Positions 34,830 to 46,600 of a DNA stretch of 64,000 nucleotides are shown one piece after another (positions within the stretch are counted from its first letter, which is position 1; each line of letters begins with the position of its first letter). A program made the translations under genes and the position numbers. The DNA is from Nageia nagi (Eukaryota > Pinophyta): NCBI GenBank assembly GCA_050084985.1, contig JBITNC010000001.1:65410001-65474000 (forward strand), written 5' to 3'. The notes under the pieces are model-generated. The model was not told the DNA's origin. It saw only the letters and a list, made by a program, of their open reading frames with translations, and did no database searches.

Positions 34830-36713
34830 ATAATGTTTGATCTTTATTTTAAAATGTGTATCAAATTTCCAAATTTTGAAAATCAAAATGTAAAGATATG
34901 TTTTGGGAGCCTTGTTTAAAAATCTCTTTAATAAATTTACCCTTACAAAAAGAAGAGCTTAATAATTAAAAAAGTAAGGGAGGGTAAAAAAATAAGGGGG
35001 TTTGTAGGGTCAAGTAGTGAGATTAGTAGGGATAGGTAGCCTTAAGAGAAAGAGAGGATGGGAAGGGGGAGCCATGGGCACCCTCAGGGGGGTTGTAAGG
35101 AGATGGAAAAGCTGAGGTAGGATAGATAGAATGGAGCAAGGTGTGGTGGGTCACTCAAGCAAGAGTCTCCAAGGTAAAGCCCTATCCCCCTTTTTGTTGC
35201 ATGATACTGGGAGCCACCACGATGGTTGGGTTGTAGGGAATCAAGCTTGTTCACATGGAGAGGAAGCTTAGAAGTGTTTGCATAGCATGTGGAGGCTAGA
35301 AGATGGAGGGATGGTCCTCTTGTTAGCAATGTGGGACAATGAGGTTACCATCATACTATGTACAAGATAGTTTTGGTTACGCATGGTATAATGGAAAGGA
35401 GATGTAAACCTAAAAGACTTGAGTGCACATCAGGGTAGGCATCCTATGGAAGTAGTTTGTTAAGCTTAGAAGCATCAGATTATGCACCAAGGGAGCAGGG
35501 TTAAGCTGCATACTACTGGAGTAAAGGTGTAGGAGATGGCACCATGTCACAATCAAGGAATAGGTTATAGTGTTGAGAGGCAATGGGGTTGCGAAGTCCC
35601 CAGTCTTCCATATTTAAAAAAAAATCTTTATAAAAATTAAAAGCATATCCCCCTTGATTTAAAATTTTTCTAATGTAAAAAGTAGTTTTAATGCTATTTT
35701 TGTTTCAAAATAAACACTTTAGTATTGTAAAAAAAATTATTTGCAAATAAAGCCCCCTTTTAAAAAATATGATTCTTTTATATTTTTTTTATTTTTTTCT
35801 AAAAAGAATTTAAAAAAATCCCATCCCACAAAAAATAACCTTATTATTGTAGTGTAAAACAAAAAACTTGCAATGCTTTTTTTTTTTAATTGCAAATATT
35901 TTGCAATATATATATTATTATATTATATATATATATAATCACTAACATAATTTTTGTAGTAGAAAATATAGCAACAATATATTATATTATTGAAGCAATA
36001 CTTGCTGAGAAATTGAACTAACATAATTATAACCAAAAATGTTAGTATCATAATGAACTAGTCAAAAAAATTGAAAAAAAAGAGGATAGGAAATTAAAAC
36101 TTTCACTTGATTTTACCTCTCAAAAATGAAGGTGAACCTCCAAAGATGTTAAAGATGAAAACTCTAAGTATGGCTCTAGATACCGATTGAAAGAATCAAG
36201 CTTACAAGACTAATTCCTAATTACCTAAGATCACTTGAAGAATATTTCAAATCCTTAAGCATTAAGAACACACACTCAAAATAATATTCATACAAGATAA
36301 TACCAATATAAAGTGGTTCCTCCAACCATGGAAGAACATCACTAATCTAAGATCTTATTCCTTAATTAGCACTCTCTTACAATTCACTTTCTCACTTCTC
36401 ATAAAACCTAAACAAGAGCATAACTTTGCTACAAACTTGAGGGAGCAATCTCAAGGAGAGGGCCTTCTATGTATAGACCAAAATCTTTCCTTGAATCACC
36501 ATATTAGTCATTGTACAATGTCATGACATGCATCACCCTTTTACCCAAGGGGCATGCTCATGAGATGAAGTGTAGGATAGTTATATTATCATATTTATAA
36601 ATACATAAGAGCTATCTAAGATACTTTTAAGTATTCATAAATTTGAATTATCATATTCAATATTAAGTGAATTACATTAAGAAACCTTACAATAATGCAT
36701 TATACATTCAACA
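34830..36713 (-). mobile_element. Minus-strand copia fragment: LTR plus leader
   Basis: Read on the minus strand: LTR (36,713 to 36,188), a degraded primer-binding site (36,184 to 36,172), then AT-rich leader with an ACTAACAT motif as in the other copies, and a pyrimidine-rich part corresponding to 35,580-35,000. Gag-pol is not found. The left limit is a guess based on composition. Confidence 0.55.
36188..36713 (-). repeat. Copia LTR, divergent subfamily III
   Basis: The minus strand starts TGTTGAATGTATAATGCATT and has the CATGTCATGACATTG and GGAGGAACCAC blocks of the family. Its middle and end differ from subfamilies I and II, and the inverted repeat is eroded. It abuts copy 2 of the Lys-rich ORF relic at 36,714, so it inserted into that sequence or marks its edge. 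Confidence 0.75.
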
Positions 36714-37230
36714 AAAGATCTCTCTTTTTCCAACTTAGGGAATTAAGAGAAACCCTTGAGAAAAAAGAGAAGAATATGCTCTGCAACTCCCCCCAAAGGG
36801 AAAGAAAAGATGTTAGATGCTTTCCATCATTATTCAAGGAGGAAATCCAAGGACTCGGTGAGGGAGGAGATTTTCTATAATTTGGTTGATTCAAGGGATG
36901 TATGTCAAAAAAGGAAAAAGAAAAAAATTCCAACAAAGACCTCCACTTGTAAGAAAGGAAAATAAAAGATGGAGGTGGCTCCAAAGTAGAAAGAGACCCT
37001 ATCATAGTTGGAAAATTTAGAGGCAATAATTAGTGGCCGTGTAGGGATGATCAAGTTGGCTATTGAATCCAATAGAGAGATTACCAAGGCTTTCAAATCT
37101 TTGAAGAGAAATCTCTTAGAAGTAGGTTCTAACTGAGGGGTCCAAGGTTGGAGGTTGCTGATTTTGAATTTAGACACCTTGTTTAGCTTTTTTGAGGAGT
37201 TGATCTCATTTTATAACCTACTTTAAGAGA
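36714..37230 (+). pseudogene. Unrecognised Lys-rich ORF relic, copy 2
   Basis: Aligns with 32,141-32,510 from its first bases (AAAGATCTCTCTTTTTCCAA versus AAAGATCCCTCTTTTCCAAC). It extends further, giving an I-T-K-A-F-K-S-L-K-R-N-L-type helix near 37,078-37,110 that looks like a coiled coil. Stops and shifts differ from copy 1. Function unknown. Confidence 0.4.
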
Positions 37231-37243
37231 TTTCTATCTTATA

Positions 37244-37269
37244 ATTATATATATATATATATATATATT
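37244..37269. repeat. (AT)n microsatellite
   Basis: About 13 AT units just after the Lys-rich relic. Confidence 0.85.
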
Positions 37270-37789
37270 TGGTTTAGTTTCTTTTTCAATTATAATGACT
37301 ATTACTTAGTTTAGTAATTTTGTTGTACTTAGGCCTAAATACTTCCATAAAACGTAAAGGTTGAGGGTTTTCCTCAAACCCCAATTCTCAATTGATATCA
37401 AGAAAATGAAAAAGAATCAAAAGTTTTAGATTTTTAAAATTACTAATTCAATTTATTTGATGAGGAACATGTGAAACATTCATAAGTTTAGAAAGATTTA
37501 ATAATTTAATAAATATAATCTTCATTAGTTATTTTGTATATTTCATCTCATAAAATATAAAGAATTTTTAAATATATTTAACTTTAAAATAAATAATGAC
37601 ACATTTAAATCAAGGAATACTTAAATGATACTAGATTGATTATTTATGAAAGCACAAAAAAATTATTTATTGTGCCTCTATAGTAATAAAGAGGTGGTTG
37701 AGAGCTCATGGGTTGCTTACTCACAATTACAATATTTTTACAAAAAAATGGTTGAAATTATTTTATAATTTTTATTTTGTGATATTTTT

Positions 37790-38515
37790 TGTTGGGTATG
37801 TTTCATCCTTTGTAAAGGAAATATTATATACAACTACATTTTGGTGCAAGTGAGAAACGAAGATCCTTTACTACTCCAAATGAGACAAAATTTAACATGC
37901 AGATTCTACACATTCATACCTTTCCAACGATCTAAAGAACACATAAAATAGAGCTGTGGATAAAATGTTATGGCTTCTACAAGTTGACTATTTTTATAAA
38001 GATTGCACCTACATTTCCAAGGGTAGAGTTGGATAAAATGTAATGGGTGGTTTTAGCCCATGGTTTCATGCTCATTGTATTATAATACTACTATGTGGTA
38101 TTTGGATGGATTTATCTTATAAATATGGTAGTGTAATATGCATCAAGTATCTTTTAGATCAATGCTTTTCCCTGAGGTTAGGCATGGAAGAGCATGATGG
38201 AGTATTCTAGAATAATCTTGAAAGGATGTCCATGGAGGTATTCTTGTAATGCATTCCTCCATAGAGAACATAAGAAGAATTGTTTGTAATCATGGTGGAG
38301 TGATTATGTTGTGGGTGAAGAAGAAACCATGTTTGAGAAGCCTGCTGGAAGATGGAGAGAGGGTGTTGCAGTAAGATTGTTGTTTCGTTCTTCATTCATG
38401 TATTTGTAATTGCTAGAATAATAGAATTATTGTGCTAATGCTTCTTTGAGGATGTAACTCAAGAATGTTGAATGAATCTCGTTAAATTTGATGTTCTTCT
38501 TTTGTCTACATGCTT
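37790..38515 (+). repeat. Possible solo LTR of another element
   Basis: Starts TGTTGGGTATG, has TTATCTTATAAATATGG near 38,112 as a TATA-like box, and ends near TTGTCTACA after a T-rich, poly(A)-site-like tract. No second copy lies in this window and I could not confirm a target duplication. Tentative. Confidence 0.3.
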
Positions 38516-38780
38516 TATTTTTGTTGTTAATTAATTTACTTCACATAAATCAAAATGCTAAATCTCAATATTTTTTGTAAATAATTTATTTTTTTTAATA
38601 TTTATTAATCTTTATTCATAAATATATTTTTACTTATTTTCATTTATTAATATTTATATAATATATAAAAAGTATTCATTGAATTATAATTATAATTATA
38701 ATTTATGAACATTACCATCTTAAAGATATACAGATACGAAAAATTAAGATAACCAACTTTATTGATAAAAAGCAAAACGT

Positions 38781-39015
38781 AATCAACTTTATAAACTACA
38801 AATACTATTTTGCTCCTAGGAACTTTTTGAGTTCACATAAAAATAAAATACAACCATTGATTACATAGGATGATAACAACTTTCCAAACTACAAAATACT
38901 ATTAAATAAGAGTTTCCTTCTATTTTGGAGCTCACACAAATACTACCTAGTGTCCGACAACCATTTTCTAAACTACAAAATATTACTCTTTTAACTTTGT
39001 GAGCTCGCAGACAAT
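38781..39015. repeat. Three degenerate units of about 90 bp behind the RLP gene
   Basis: Units begin near 38,781, 38,878 and 38,963 with variants of TTTATAAACTACAAAATACT and end in variants of TTTGTGAGCTCACA. On the RLP's strand they lie just beyond its tail stop, so they could sit in the 3' UTR. Confidence 0.5.
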
Positions 39016-39062
39016 GAAAAAAACTAGTGTTCGTTCTGGCCACACTGAAGCGGCTGTTGCTG

Positions 39063-39210
39063 CTACTTTGGAAATCGGTAAACTCCAATTCGGCGTCGGA
39101 CTTCTGAGCCCATCACCATATTCCTCATTCTGCCCCATCCAAAAATGATACCATTGTCACAACAATTCCAATCACAAATCCCATTGCAAGACCAATCACT
39201 GAGATTTTTC
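39063..39210 (-). pseudogene. RLP membrane anchor and tail, out of frame with the LRR part
   Basis: Directly beyond the R-S-V-N-E-K of the main frame, the minus strand shifted by one base in an A5 run (39,205-39,209) encodes a hydrophobic helix of about 20 residues (V-I-G-L-A-M-G-F-V-I-G-I-V-V). Shifted again at a T5 run (39,141-39,145), it encodes a basic tail with R-M-R-N, E-V-R-R-R and a C-terminal F-P-K before the TAG at 39,063. This is the usual end of an RLP, so the two shifts are either base-calling losses in homopolymers or real mutations giving a soluble, secreted receptor. Confidence 0.72.
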
Positions 39211-41811
39211 ATTCACACTCCTCCACAGTGACCATGTTGAATCCTCTACACGAACAGCCTTTGCGGGTTTGTCGCTGTTTTGGTTGCATTTTGGTAAAGG
39301 GCGTCCGCATAGACCCTCATTGTCCCTGAATGACCTCTCGAAGAACGTCCAAAATTGAGTTCCAGTGGGTATGGCTCCAGAAAGCCTGTTTGACGAAACG
39401 TCCAGAGACGCCAACTTGAACAGGTTGGAAAGCTCCTCGGGAATGCGGCCTCTCAGCTTGTTGTGAGACAAGTCCAACTGCTCCAGAGTTGATATCCTTC
39501 CAATGGATGGCGGTATCTTCCCTTCCAATCGGTTTCTAGACAGATTTAGTAACCGCAGGCTACTCAGGCTCCCTATGCTTGCCGGTACTTCACCTGTGAG
39601 ATTGTTGTTTGACAAGTCAAGGATGGTGTTTGCCGCCAGTACATAGTCGATGGTGTATTCCTGACCTTTGATTACAACGATCGTATCTTCGTAGAGGGTA
39701 TTGCCACTCAGTTGGGGATCTCCAAGGATTCCAAACCCAGAAAGACGCTGGAGTTGATCGGGTATTCTTCCCTGTAATCTATTGTTGGACAAATCCAGAA
39801 CTTGTAGGTGGGTGAGGTTGGTAATCCATGGAGGAATACTGCCTTGAATCATATTATAGCCTAAACTTAAAACTCTCAACTCCTTAAAATTTGCCAAGTA
39901 AGGAGAAAGCTCACCAGTCAATCTATTCCTTCTCAGATCCAGAAGGCGGATCTGCGTACAGTTGGAGAGGGATGGAGGCAGAGTCCCAGACAAATGATTA
40001 CAGTGTGCAGAAAGAACCTCCAGAGAAGAGGAAAATATTATATCTCTGAGACCTCCATTGAATGAATTGTTGGACAGCTTCAGCTTCTTTAGAGATGTAA
40101 AGTTGCTCAGTGAAGCTGGAATTCTGCCTGATAGAAGATTATCTGTCAGTAACAAATCTTTCATGGACTTACAGTTGCCTAGCGATTCTGGAATCTTTCC
40201 GTCGAGCATATTTTGGGACAAAACTAATTGTTGCAGGGCAGTACATTTACCAATATCCTCAGGAATGCTTCCTCTGAGCTTGTTACCTGAGATGTCCAAA
40301 TGCTCCAACGAGGCCAGACCGCCTATGGTTTGAGGAATATTTCCAGAGATATTATTGCTGAAGAGCAGAAGCAGAGTAAGATTTTTGAGTTTACCGATAC
40401 TGTTTGGTATTGGCCCGCTGAATCTGTTCGAATGCAAAGCCAATTTCTGCATATTATGGAGATTAGCTATGTCCTGAGGAATCGTACCTCTCATATTGTT
40501 AGTATCAAGATAAAGTTTTTCAATCTTGGTCAAGTTAGCTATACTTTCGGGTATGGTACCCGTCAGCCTATTTGTGCCAAAATTCAAAAAGGTAAGCTCT
40601 GTCATCTTTCCAATATCCTTAGGAATGGTTCCACTGAATGAATTTGCTCCAAGATCTAGGTAGCTAAGCTGGGTCAAATTCATGAAGATCGCAATTGAGA
40701 GTGTCTCTTCAAAACTATTAAAGCTTATAGAAAGAGTTGAAATGGGAAGGGTAGAGATACTGGTAGGAAGCGGCCCTTTAAGTCTATTATTTGTTAAGTC
40801 CAGCCAATCAAGATTGCTACAATTACCTAGTTCAGCAGGAACAGTTCCTGTAAGATTCCCCGGACCAAAGAGGGATAATTCAAAAAGCTGTTTCAAATTT
40901 CCTAATTCCCGAGGCATTTTGCCATGCAATAAATTATTTCCAATAAATATTACTTGGAGGGAAGAACAATTACCGATTTCTGAAGGGATTTGGCTTTCTA
41001 ACCTGTTGTATTCTAGATAAAGAAGCTCTAGTTTGTCAAGCCTACCAAACTCAGACGGAATGCTTCCTGTCAAGCTGTTGTGACCAAGTACTATGGAATT
41101 CAACTGAGAACAATTACCAAATTCTGGTGGGATGTTCCCAATCAAATAATTGTACGACAGACGGAGGTGCTCTAACTCTGGAAGCCGACCAAACTCTGGT
41201 GGTATGCTTCCATTCAGGTTGTTGACTGAAAGTCTGATCCACTGAAGATGTTTGCAATTAGCCAGAGATTTGGGTATACAACCCGTAAGTTGGTTAGTAT
41301 TGAGATCCAGCACCCTCAATGATTTTAGCTGTCCCAGCTGTGGTGGAATATTTCCTGTGAAATGATTGAGGGAGAGATTCAAAGTGCGCAGTAAGGAAAG
41401 ATCTCCCAAGGAAGGAGAAATGGTACCTTGCAATTGGAGATCGGGGAGGATGATGGCAACCACTCTTTGAGTATGTTTTCTGCACCAAACACCGTTCCAC
41501 GAGCACACCTCGTCGGAATTGTTTGCAGTCCAAGTGGAAAGCGCTTGCAGTGGATCGGACATTAAGCCGTTTCGGAAGGACAGGAGAGCTTCCATATCCC
41601 TCCTATCACCCGAACCGTCTTCTCCAAGCAGCTTACGCCCATTTGAGACCAAAAAACTTCGTCCCACTGAATGCCTATGCAAAAAGCTTTTCTCCCCAAA
41701 ATATGTATGGTTAGCAATTTTGGCATCAGTGATTGCGAATGCCATTGCGAAAGCTAAGCTCAGCAACATCTTCATCATTATTGACACACCACCCATTTCA
41801 CTCCTCATCAT
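39196..41811 (-). CDS. LRR receptor-like protein (RLP), no kinase
   Basis: Cell-surface receptor type; plant RLPs bind extracellular ligands and signal through partner kinases in defence or development. The frame is open from 42,078, but the N-terminal part of that reading is unlike any RLP and a TATA box sits at 41,845-41,851, so I place the start at the Met-Met of 41,811/41,808 (the Met codon at 41,796 is also possible). Numbering from 41,811: signal peptide about 12-30; LRR N-cap about 72-110 with C-S-W-N-G-V-x-C; about 28 LRRs of 24 residues (116-820); an island near 690-723 before the last four repeats, typical of RLPs; C-terminal cap with N-E-G-L-C-G-R-P-L. The TGA at 39,196 stops it before the membrane helix, which follows in another frame. 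It is the least AT-rich coding region here. Ligand unknown. Confidence 0.9.
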   Translation of the reverse strand: MMRSEMGGVSIMMKMLLSLAFAMAFAITDAKIANHTYFGEKSFLHRHSVGRSFLVSNGRKLLGEDGSGDRRDMEALLSFRNGLMSDPLQALSTWTANNSDEVCSWNGVWCRKHTQRVVAIILPDLQLQGTISPSLGDLSLLRTLNLSLNHFTGNIPPQLGQLKSLRVLDLNTNQLTGCIPKSLANCKHLQWIRLSVNNLNGSIPPEFGRLPELEHLRLSYNYLIGNIPPEFGNCSQLNSIVLGHNSLTGSIPSEFGRLDKLELLYLEYNRLESQIPSEIGNCSSLQVIFIGNNLLHGKMPRELGNLKQLFELSLFGPGNLTGTVPAELGNCSNLDWLDLTNNRLKGPLPTSISTLPISTLSISFNSFEETLSIAIFMNLTQLSYLDLGANSFSGTIPKDIGKMTELTFLNFGTNRLTGTIPESIANLTKIEKLYLDTNNMRGTIPQDIANLHNMQKLALHSNRFSGPIPNSIGKLKNLTLLLLFSNNISGNIPQTIGGLASLEHLDISGNKLRGSIPEDIGKCTALQQLVLSQNMLDGKIPESLGNCKSMKDLLLTDNLLSGRIPASLSNFTSLKKLKLSNNSFNGGLRDIIFSSSLEVLSAHCNHLSGTLPPSLSNCTQIRLLDLRRNRLTGELSPYLANFKELRVLSLGYNMIQGSIPPWITNLTHLQVLDLSNNRLQGRIPDQLQRLSGFGILGDPQLSGNTLYEDTIVVIKGQEYTIDYVLAANTILDLSNNNLTGEVPASIGSLSSLRLLNLSRNRLEGKIPPSIGRISTLEQLDLSHNKLRGRIPEELSNLFKLASLDVSSNRLSGAIPTGTQFWTFFERSFRDNEGLCGRPLPKCNQNSDKPAKAVRVEDSTWSLWRSVNEKSQ

Positions 41812-41844
41812 TTCTAGATATGAGAACATGCAAGAGGCCTCCAA

Positions 41845-41851
41845 ATTTATA
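41845..41851 (-). promoter_or_regulatory. Probable TATA box of the RLP gene
   Basis: CCTATAAATTTGG on the minus strand, about 35 bp upstream of the Met-Met start. This predicts transcription starting near 41,815 and a very short 5' UTR, or use of the Met codons at 41,796 or 41,778. Confidence 0.5.
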
Positions 41852-41910
41852 GGATGTCTGTAGATTGGACAAAACTGGAATAAATAATAATATATATATT
41901 TTTTTTCGTA

Positions 41911-41968
41911 CTTTTCCCAACTCAAGTCTTCTCTTAATTGTCGTATAAACGGGGAAGACGTAGAAAGT
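41911..41968 (-). repeat. RLP upstream block, copy 1 of 3
   Basis: About 58 bp around a GGGGAAGACGTAGAAAG core (plus-strand reading), roughly 100-160 bp upstream of the RLP start. Similar blocks occur at 43,411-43,469 and 43,641-43,695. Confidence 0.6.
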
Positions 41969-43410
41969 ATGAATAACAAACTCGCTTTCTTTTGCGGGAG
42001 AAAAACTCGATTTTGTGGATCCAACGGCGGAAAACTCTTGTCTTGCCATCGGACGTGCAATAGATTTAAGACCTGCATCGATTGATAAAATATGATTCTT
42101 TAATTTATGTTGGATCTCTAAAATAAAAAGAATTGTTACAATATGAATATTCAAGCGATTATCATTACAAGTAAGGGTGTGATTGGGTTGTTTATTCTCA
42201 TCAATTGCAAAAGTTGATATTGTAAAGTCCAACGAGATTTATATCGATATTCAAAAGATGATTTCTTTCTATGCATACATATTTGCAAGGTATATGTTGT
42301 ACTGCATTGAACATAATTGATGGGTTTGTTATAGTTAGTAGAAGGGTTGGTTATCATAATCCTTCTTTTATTTTACGTATAAGGGTTATCAAAAATAGAT
42401 AAAGGAAAAGATTAGTTTTGTAGCAAAAGGAGTTGTAGGTTCCAAGTGGATATATATCTATCAATGTATTGTAGTACATTTTATAATGATTGAAGGTTAT
42501 TCCATTCTAGTTTGGAAATCTTAGATGTTTCTTTCAACCAAAGGAAACCATGGATATGAGCTAAGTATCTATTTTTCCATTCATACCTAAAAAGAGAGAT
42601 AATTAACCAATAGCTAAAAAGATATGTAATAAAAATAAAAAGATATGAGTAATATAATATATGTACTAGTAGTCATTTGCATCAAAGATATTTTTTAGTA
42701 CTTCTTCACATAATGTACTTCTTCAATTTTGTTTTATTAAATCCTCAATTTTTAATGGTTACAATATGTTTGCCTAAGAAGGTATTTATAATAAGAAATT
42801 TTCCTTAATATAGCATAAATCTTGGATTACTCAAAAGAGTGTGTAACAAATAAATACAATAGAAGATTTTTAAATACAAATCTTGGATTGCTCAATAGAG
42901 TGTGTAATTTTCATTCTGATTTTCAAAAGCTATGAGAAACTCGTAGTGAGGTTGAGAAGATTTTTAGATACAATAGAAGGATTTTCTTTCTATTGAAGGT
43001 ATTGTTAAATTCTCCATATTGTTAATCTGATGAGTAATAAATATCAATGGAAGAAAGGAATTTGGAGTAGATTTCGAACTTGTCTACCATGAAGTAATAA
43101 ATATTGACTTAAATTTCTTCATAATAATTTCATAAAATTTTGATTCTATAAATAAACATTAAAATAATGTATAAAACTTATCATTGAAAAAAAAAATAGC
43201 ATGTTTTAGATCACAATTACAACGGATTTCATTTTTAACGGAGGCTATTTCTTGGAATCTCCCTTCACCAAAATTTTGTCGACTTCAATAAGGAAGGTGT
43301 AGGAATAGAATACTATACACTCCAATATTGGGTCCAAAGTTTCACCCAAACTACGAGTCCGATATTCTCGAATTAAAATTTTAGTTGTGATGCTTATTCA
43401 TTAGCTTTCA

Positions 43411-43469
43411 CACTTTTTCCAAGTCAAGTGTTTTCCAACCTGCCGTATTGATGGGAAGGCGTAGAAAGA
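43411..43469 (-). repeat. RLP upstream block, copy 2 of 3
   Basis: Shares TTTTCCAAGTCAAGTGTTTTCC and a GGGAAGGCGTAGAAAG core with the block at 41,911-41,968. No RLP coding follows it. Confidence 0.55.
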
Positions 43470-43640
43470 TTGGTGGTGAAATATAGTCAAATAATTCATG
43501 TGCAATCTTTGTGGAGTTTCAAACTATCTATATTTAATGGAATCATAAAAACAAGATATAGTCAAATAATTCATATATATAGTGTTTCCAAGTCAAGTAG
43601 AATTCACATCGATTGTCTAATGGAATTCATAAAATATAAT

Positions 43641-43695
43641 TTCTTTTCCGGTCAAGTTCTCTAACTCGCCGAATTGATCGGGAAGACGTGGGAAA
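43641..43695 (-). repeat. RLP upstream block, copy 3 of 3
   Basis: Contains TTTTCCGGTCAAGTTCTC, CTCGCCGAATTGATC and a GGGAAGACGTGGGAAA core, matching copies 1 and 2. Confidence 0.55.
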
Positions 43696-46600
43696 TGGGA
43701 AGGGTGGTGGTGGCCACATACCACATGAAGACTTCCATGACTTTTCTTAAAAAATAGACGAGGGTGGTCTTCGAGATTTTTTCGGATTATTTTTAACCTA
43801 CTGCTGATGAATTAAAATTTAAGATTTTAAATTTAAGGAAGAGAAAAATCTCACGAAATTTAGTTTTGATTCATATATATATATTACAATGCTTAGAAAA
43901 TATTATAATTATAATTTTTAAATTTTTGGAAGACTAATTCACTAATAAAAAATAATTAAGAATTTGTTATTCCTTTTGTATAATTTTATCAATTAATTAA
44001 AAATAATTGTTTATAATGTTGTTATCCTTATTTGTACAGTCAATTAAAATTGAAATGAAATTAATATAGTGATTTTCCAAAAGATCAAAATGTTTAATCA
44101 GTATTAATAAACAATCACAAACGATAATATAATTTTATTAAAAAATTTTATAAAAACATTGCACATTAAAAATTCTTATTTTAAAAATTTGCATAAATAA
44201 ACATTGAGATACAAAGGGTTAAGATTGAAACCATATTCTAATTTGGTGGCCTGAATAATGCTACCTAATCAAAGTGATGCTACCTAAATCAAGTAATCCC
44301 AAGTTAAACTAAGGAAAGCCATGTGTTTATGTGAGCTTCCTCACAAAAGACTTCCATGACTTTTCTCTAAACCAAACATGTAGCCTGGTGCTTTCTCATT
44401 TGACATCTCAACTTATCTAACATCCAACAGTGCAAGATATATACATAAATATGAATTTTGTAGAATTTGTGAAGATTTGAAGTCCAGATTTTGTAAATTA
44501 AAAAGAAAATTATATTTTAAAATTCTATTTATGTAGAATTACCATTTTTATAGCTCAGATATTTCTTTTGTGACTCTGCAAAGGATTTTCTGTAAAGATT
44601 GTTGTTGATCATCCTGATAAAGTAATCCATTGTTGATTCGTTTAAATATCTTCTATATTCTACCTCTTTTCTTTCATATTCTGCAATTCACCAATAAAGA
44701 TCCAACTTTGCATTAAACTTAGCTAATTTTTTTTTGCATTCTTGTAATTGTTTTCTAGTAATCTTGTGTGGTAGTGGAGTATTGAATCACCAAAGTTTTT
44801 AATGCATATTGCAATTTTTACATCAATTTCATTGTAATGCAGCAAAACGAGAGCTATCGATGTTATTTTGCTTACGTTTAATGATTGAATCTAGTTGCAT
44901 GCTTGAATCTCTCATTGCTACCATTTTTGTTACCATGATCATAAGAAGAATCTTTGCCACGATTTTTTGGAACTCATCACCCCTTCACTACTTGCTATGT
45001 ATACTTCAAGCCTAGTGCAACATTATGGTCCATGAAATTTGGCTATGGTTTGAATGGCTCTTACAATTTTTTTGGATGTTTATTTAATTTGTTATGAATT
45101 CATGTTGAACCATAAAGTCATGTTTAGCTTTCAAGGTTTGATTCTGTCAGCAATCTAAGTGCAAAATTTTCAAGCTTTAGAGAAAGAGGAATTTCAATTG
45201 TACGATTAACATTATCATAATTTTATTAACTGTATATTAATTTTCACTCCATGTTGTGATGTACAATAGAGACCACTATGTGATTATATTGTTCTTACAA
45301 TAGATAATAAAGTGAGCTTTCCAACAAAAGTTAAAATTAAATGTTAAAAATTATTCCATTATATCAGTCACAAGAAGGATGGATTGTTTCATTTCGAATT
45401 CTTGGGTATGACACCCAATAACTTAAGTCTTTTTATGAATAGTCTTGAATGGTTTTTAGCTTCACCAAATCTAGTTGAACTTGATTGAAAGGGATTTTTT
45501 CTTCGAGTATAATTATGTAATAAATATATAATTTATAAGCGATGAATATACTTAAAACAACTCTTCAAGTCTTGAGTAATTCCTTTCTTGAAGCTCACTA
45601 GAGCCTCCCAAGATATCCCAACTTGTAGGTTTTAACCATGAATATAGTAAAAGAAGCACAATGTATAAAATGGGTGCACCAACTAAAATAAAAGAAGATT
45701 GTTGAGAAGAAGGTGACACTATCTAAATATTTTTTCAGTTGCTCTTTGCTTGTCAGATTCAATAGCTATAATGGCCAAATGGAATATGTATCTCATAATC
45801 TTTTACCATTTTATATTTAGAAAAAACATGTTTCCATGGATCTCGACATTGATTTGTTGTTTGTATGAAATCATGATGAGAATAATAGTCTTCACAATTT
45901 TCCACTTTCTCATAGATGTAGCAATCTTTTCATTACTCCAACATTTGATAGTGTGTTTTTCTCAATACATTTTGCCTCAATAAGGATCTCTATTTCTAAA
46001 ATGCTCCAACTTATCCTTCTTCTTATGTTTTGAAACCAAAGGTGATTGATTTTAGCATTTTAATTATTTGGATTATGATTGATATTCAGTTGCAAAAAAC
46101 CAAGAGATGATGTTTTCATCGATTGTTTGCGTACTTGCATAAAATCAAGGAGGTAATCATCTATGTCCATAATATCTTTATCTTATATGTCATTTTGTGA
46201 GAGCAATCTAGTAATCCTCCTAAAACTTGGCTCTGCACGAATCAAGCAATGTAAATTCCTATCCATGATAATACCTCAAAAAAATATGATGATTCATACT
46301 AAGTAAACAAAGCAATAAATTAGACTTATAAACAAAGAAGCTCAACCTCTAACAAAATTAACAAGAATTGTAAACAATGAAAGTAACATTTGTTACAAAC
46401 AATAAGATGAAAATTAATTCTTCAACTATTTACTCAAGAAGATATACCATCACAAATAAATGTATTTGAATATGCATGCTTGATGCTAATCATAAATTTA
46501 TTTCCATGTAGTAAATTTAAGATTCTTGAAATGCACCCATTTCAAAATATCTTAAGTAATCAAAAGTGATAGTAACAAGAAAATATGAATACATGATAGT

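Noticed and set aside
35084-35329. 81-codon minus-strand frame
   Set aside because: It lies in the pyrimidine-rich leader-like part of the minus-strand copia fragment and has no conserved features.
36700-37177. Minus-strand frames of 90-108 codons at 36.7-37.2 kb
   Set aside because: Antisense of the Lys-rich relic; the plus strand is the one conserved with 32.1-32.5 kb.
40058-41863. Plus-strand open frames of about 90-115 codons across the RLP gene
   Set aside because: They are antisense shadows of the LRR coding sequence; repeated LRR codons keep the opposite strand open. The same applies to plus-strand frames at 49,476-50,138.
41812-42078. N-terminal extension of the RLP frame to 42,078 (960 codons)
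   Set aside because: The added residues do not resemble an RLP N-terminus, they precede the TATA box at 41,845, and a proper signal peptide starts after the Met-Met at 41,811.
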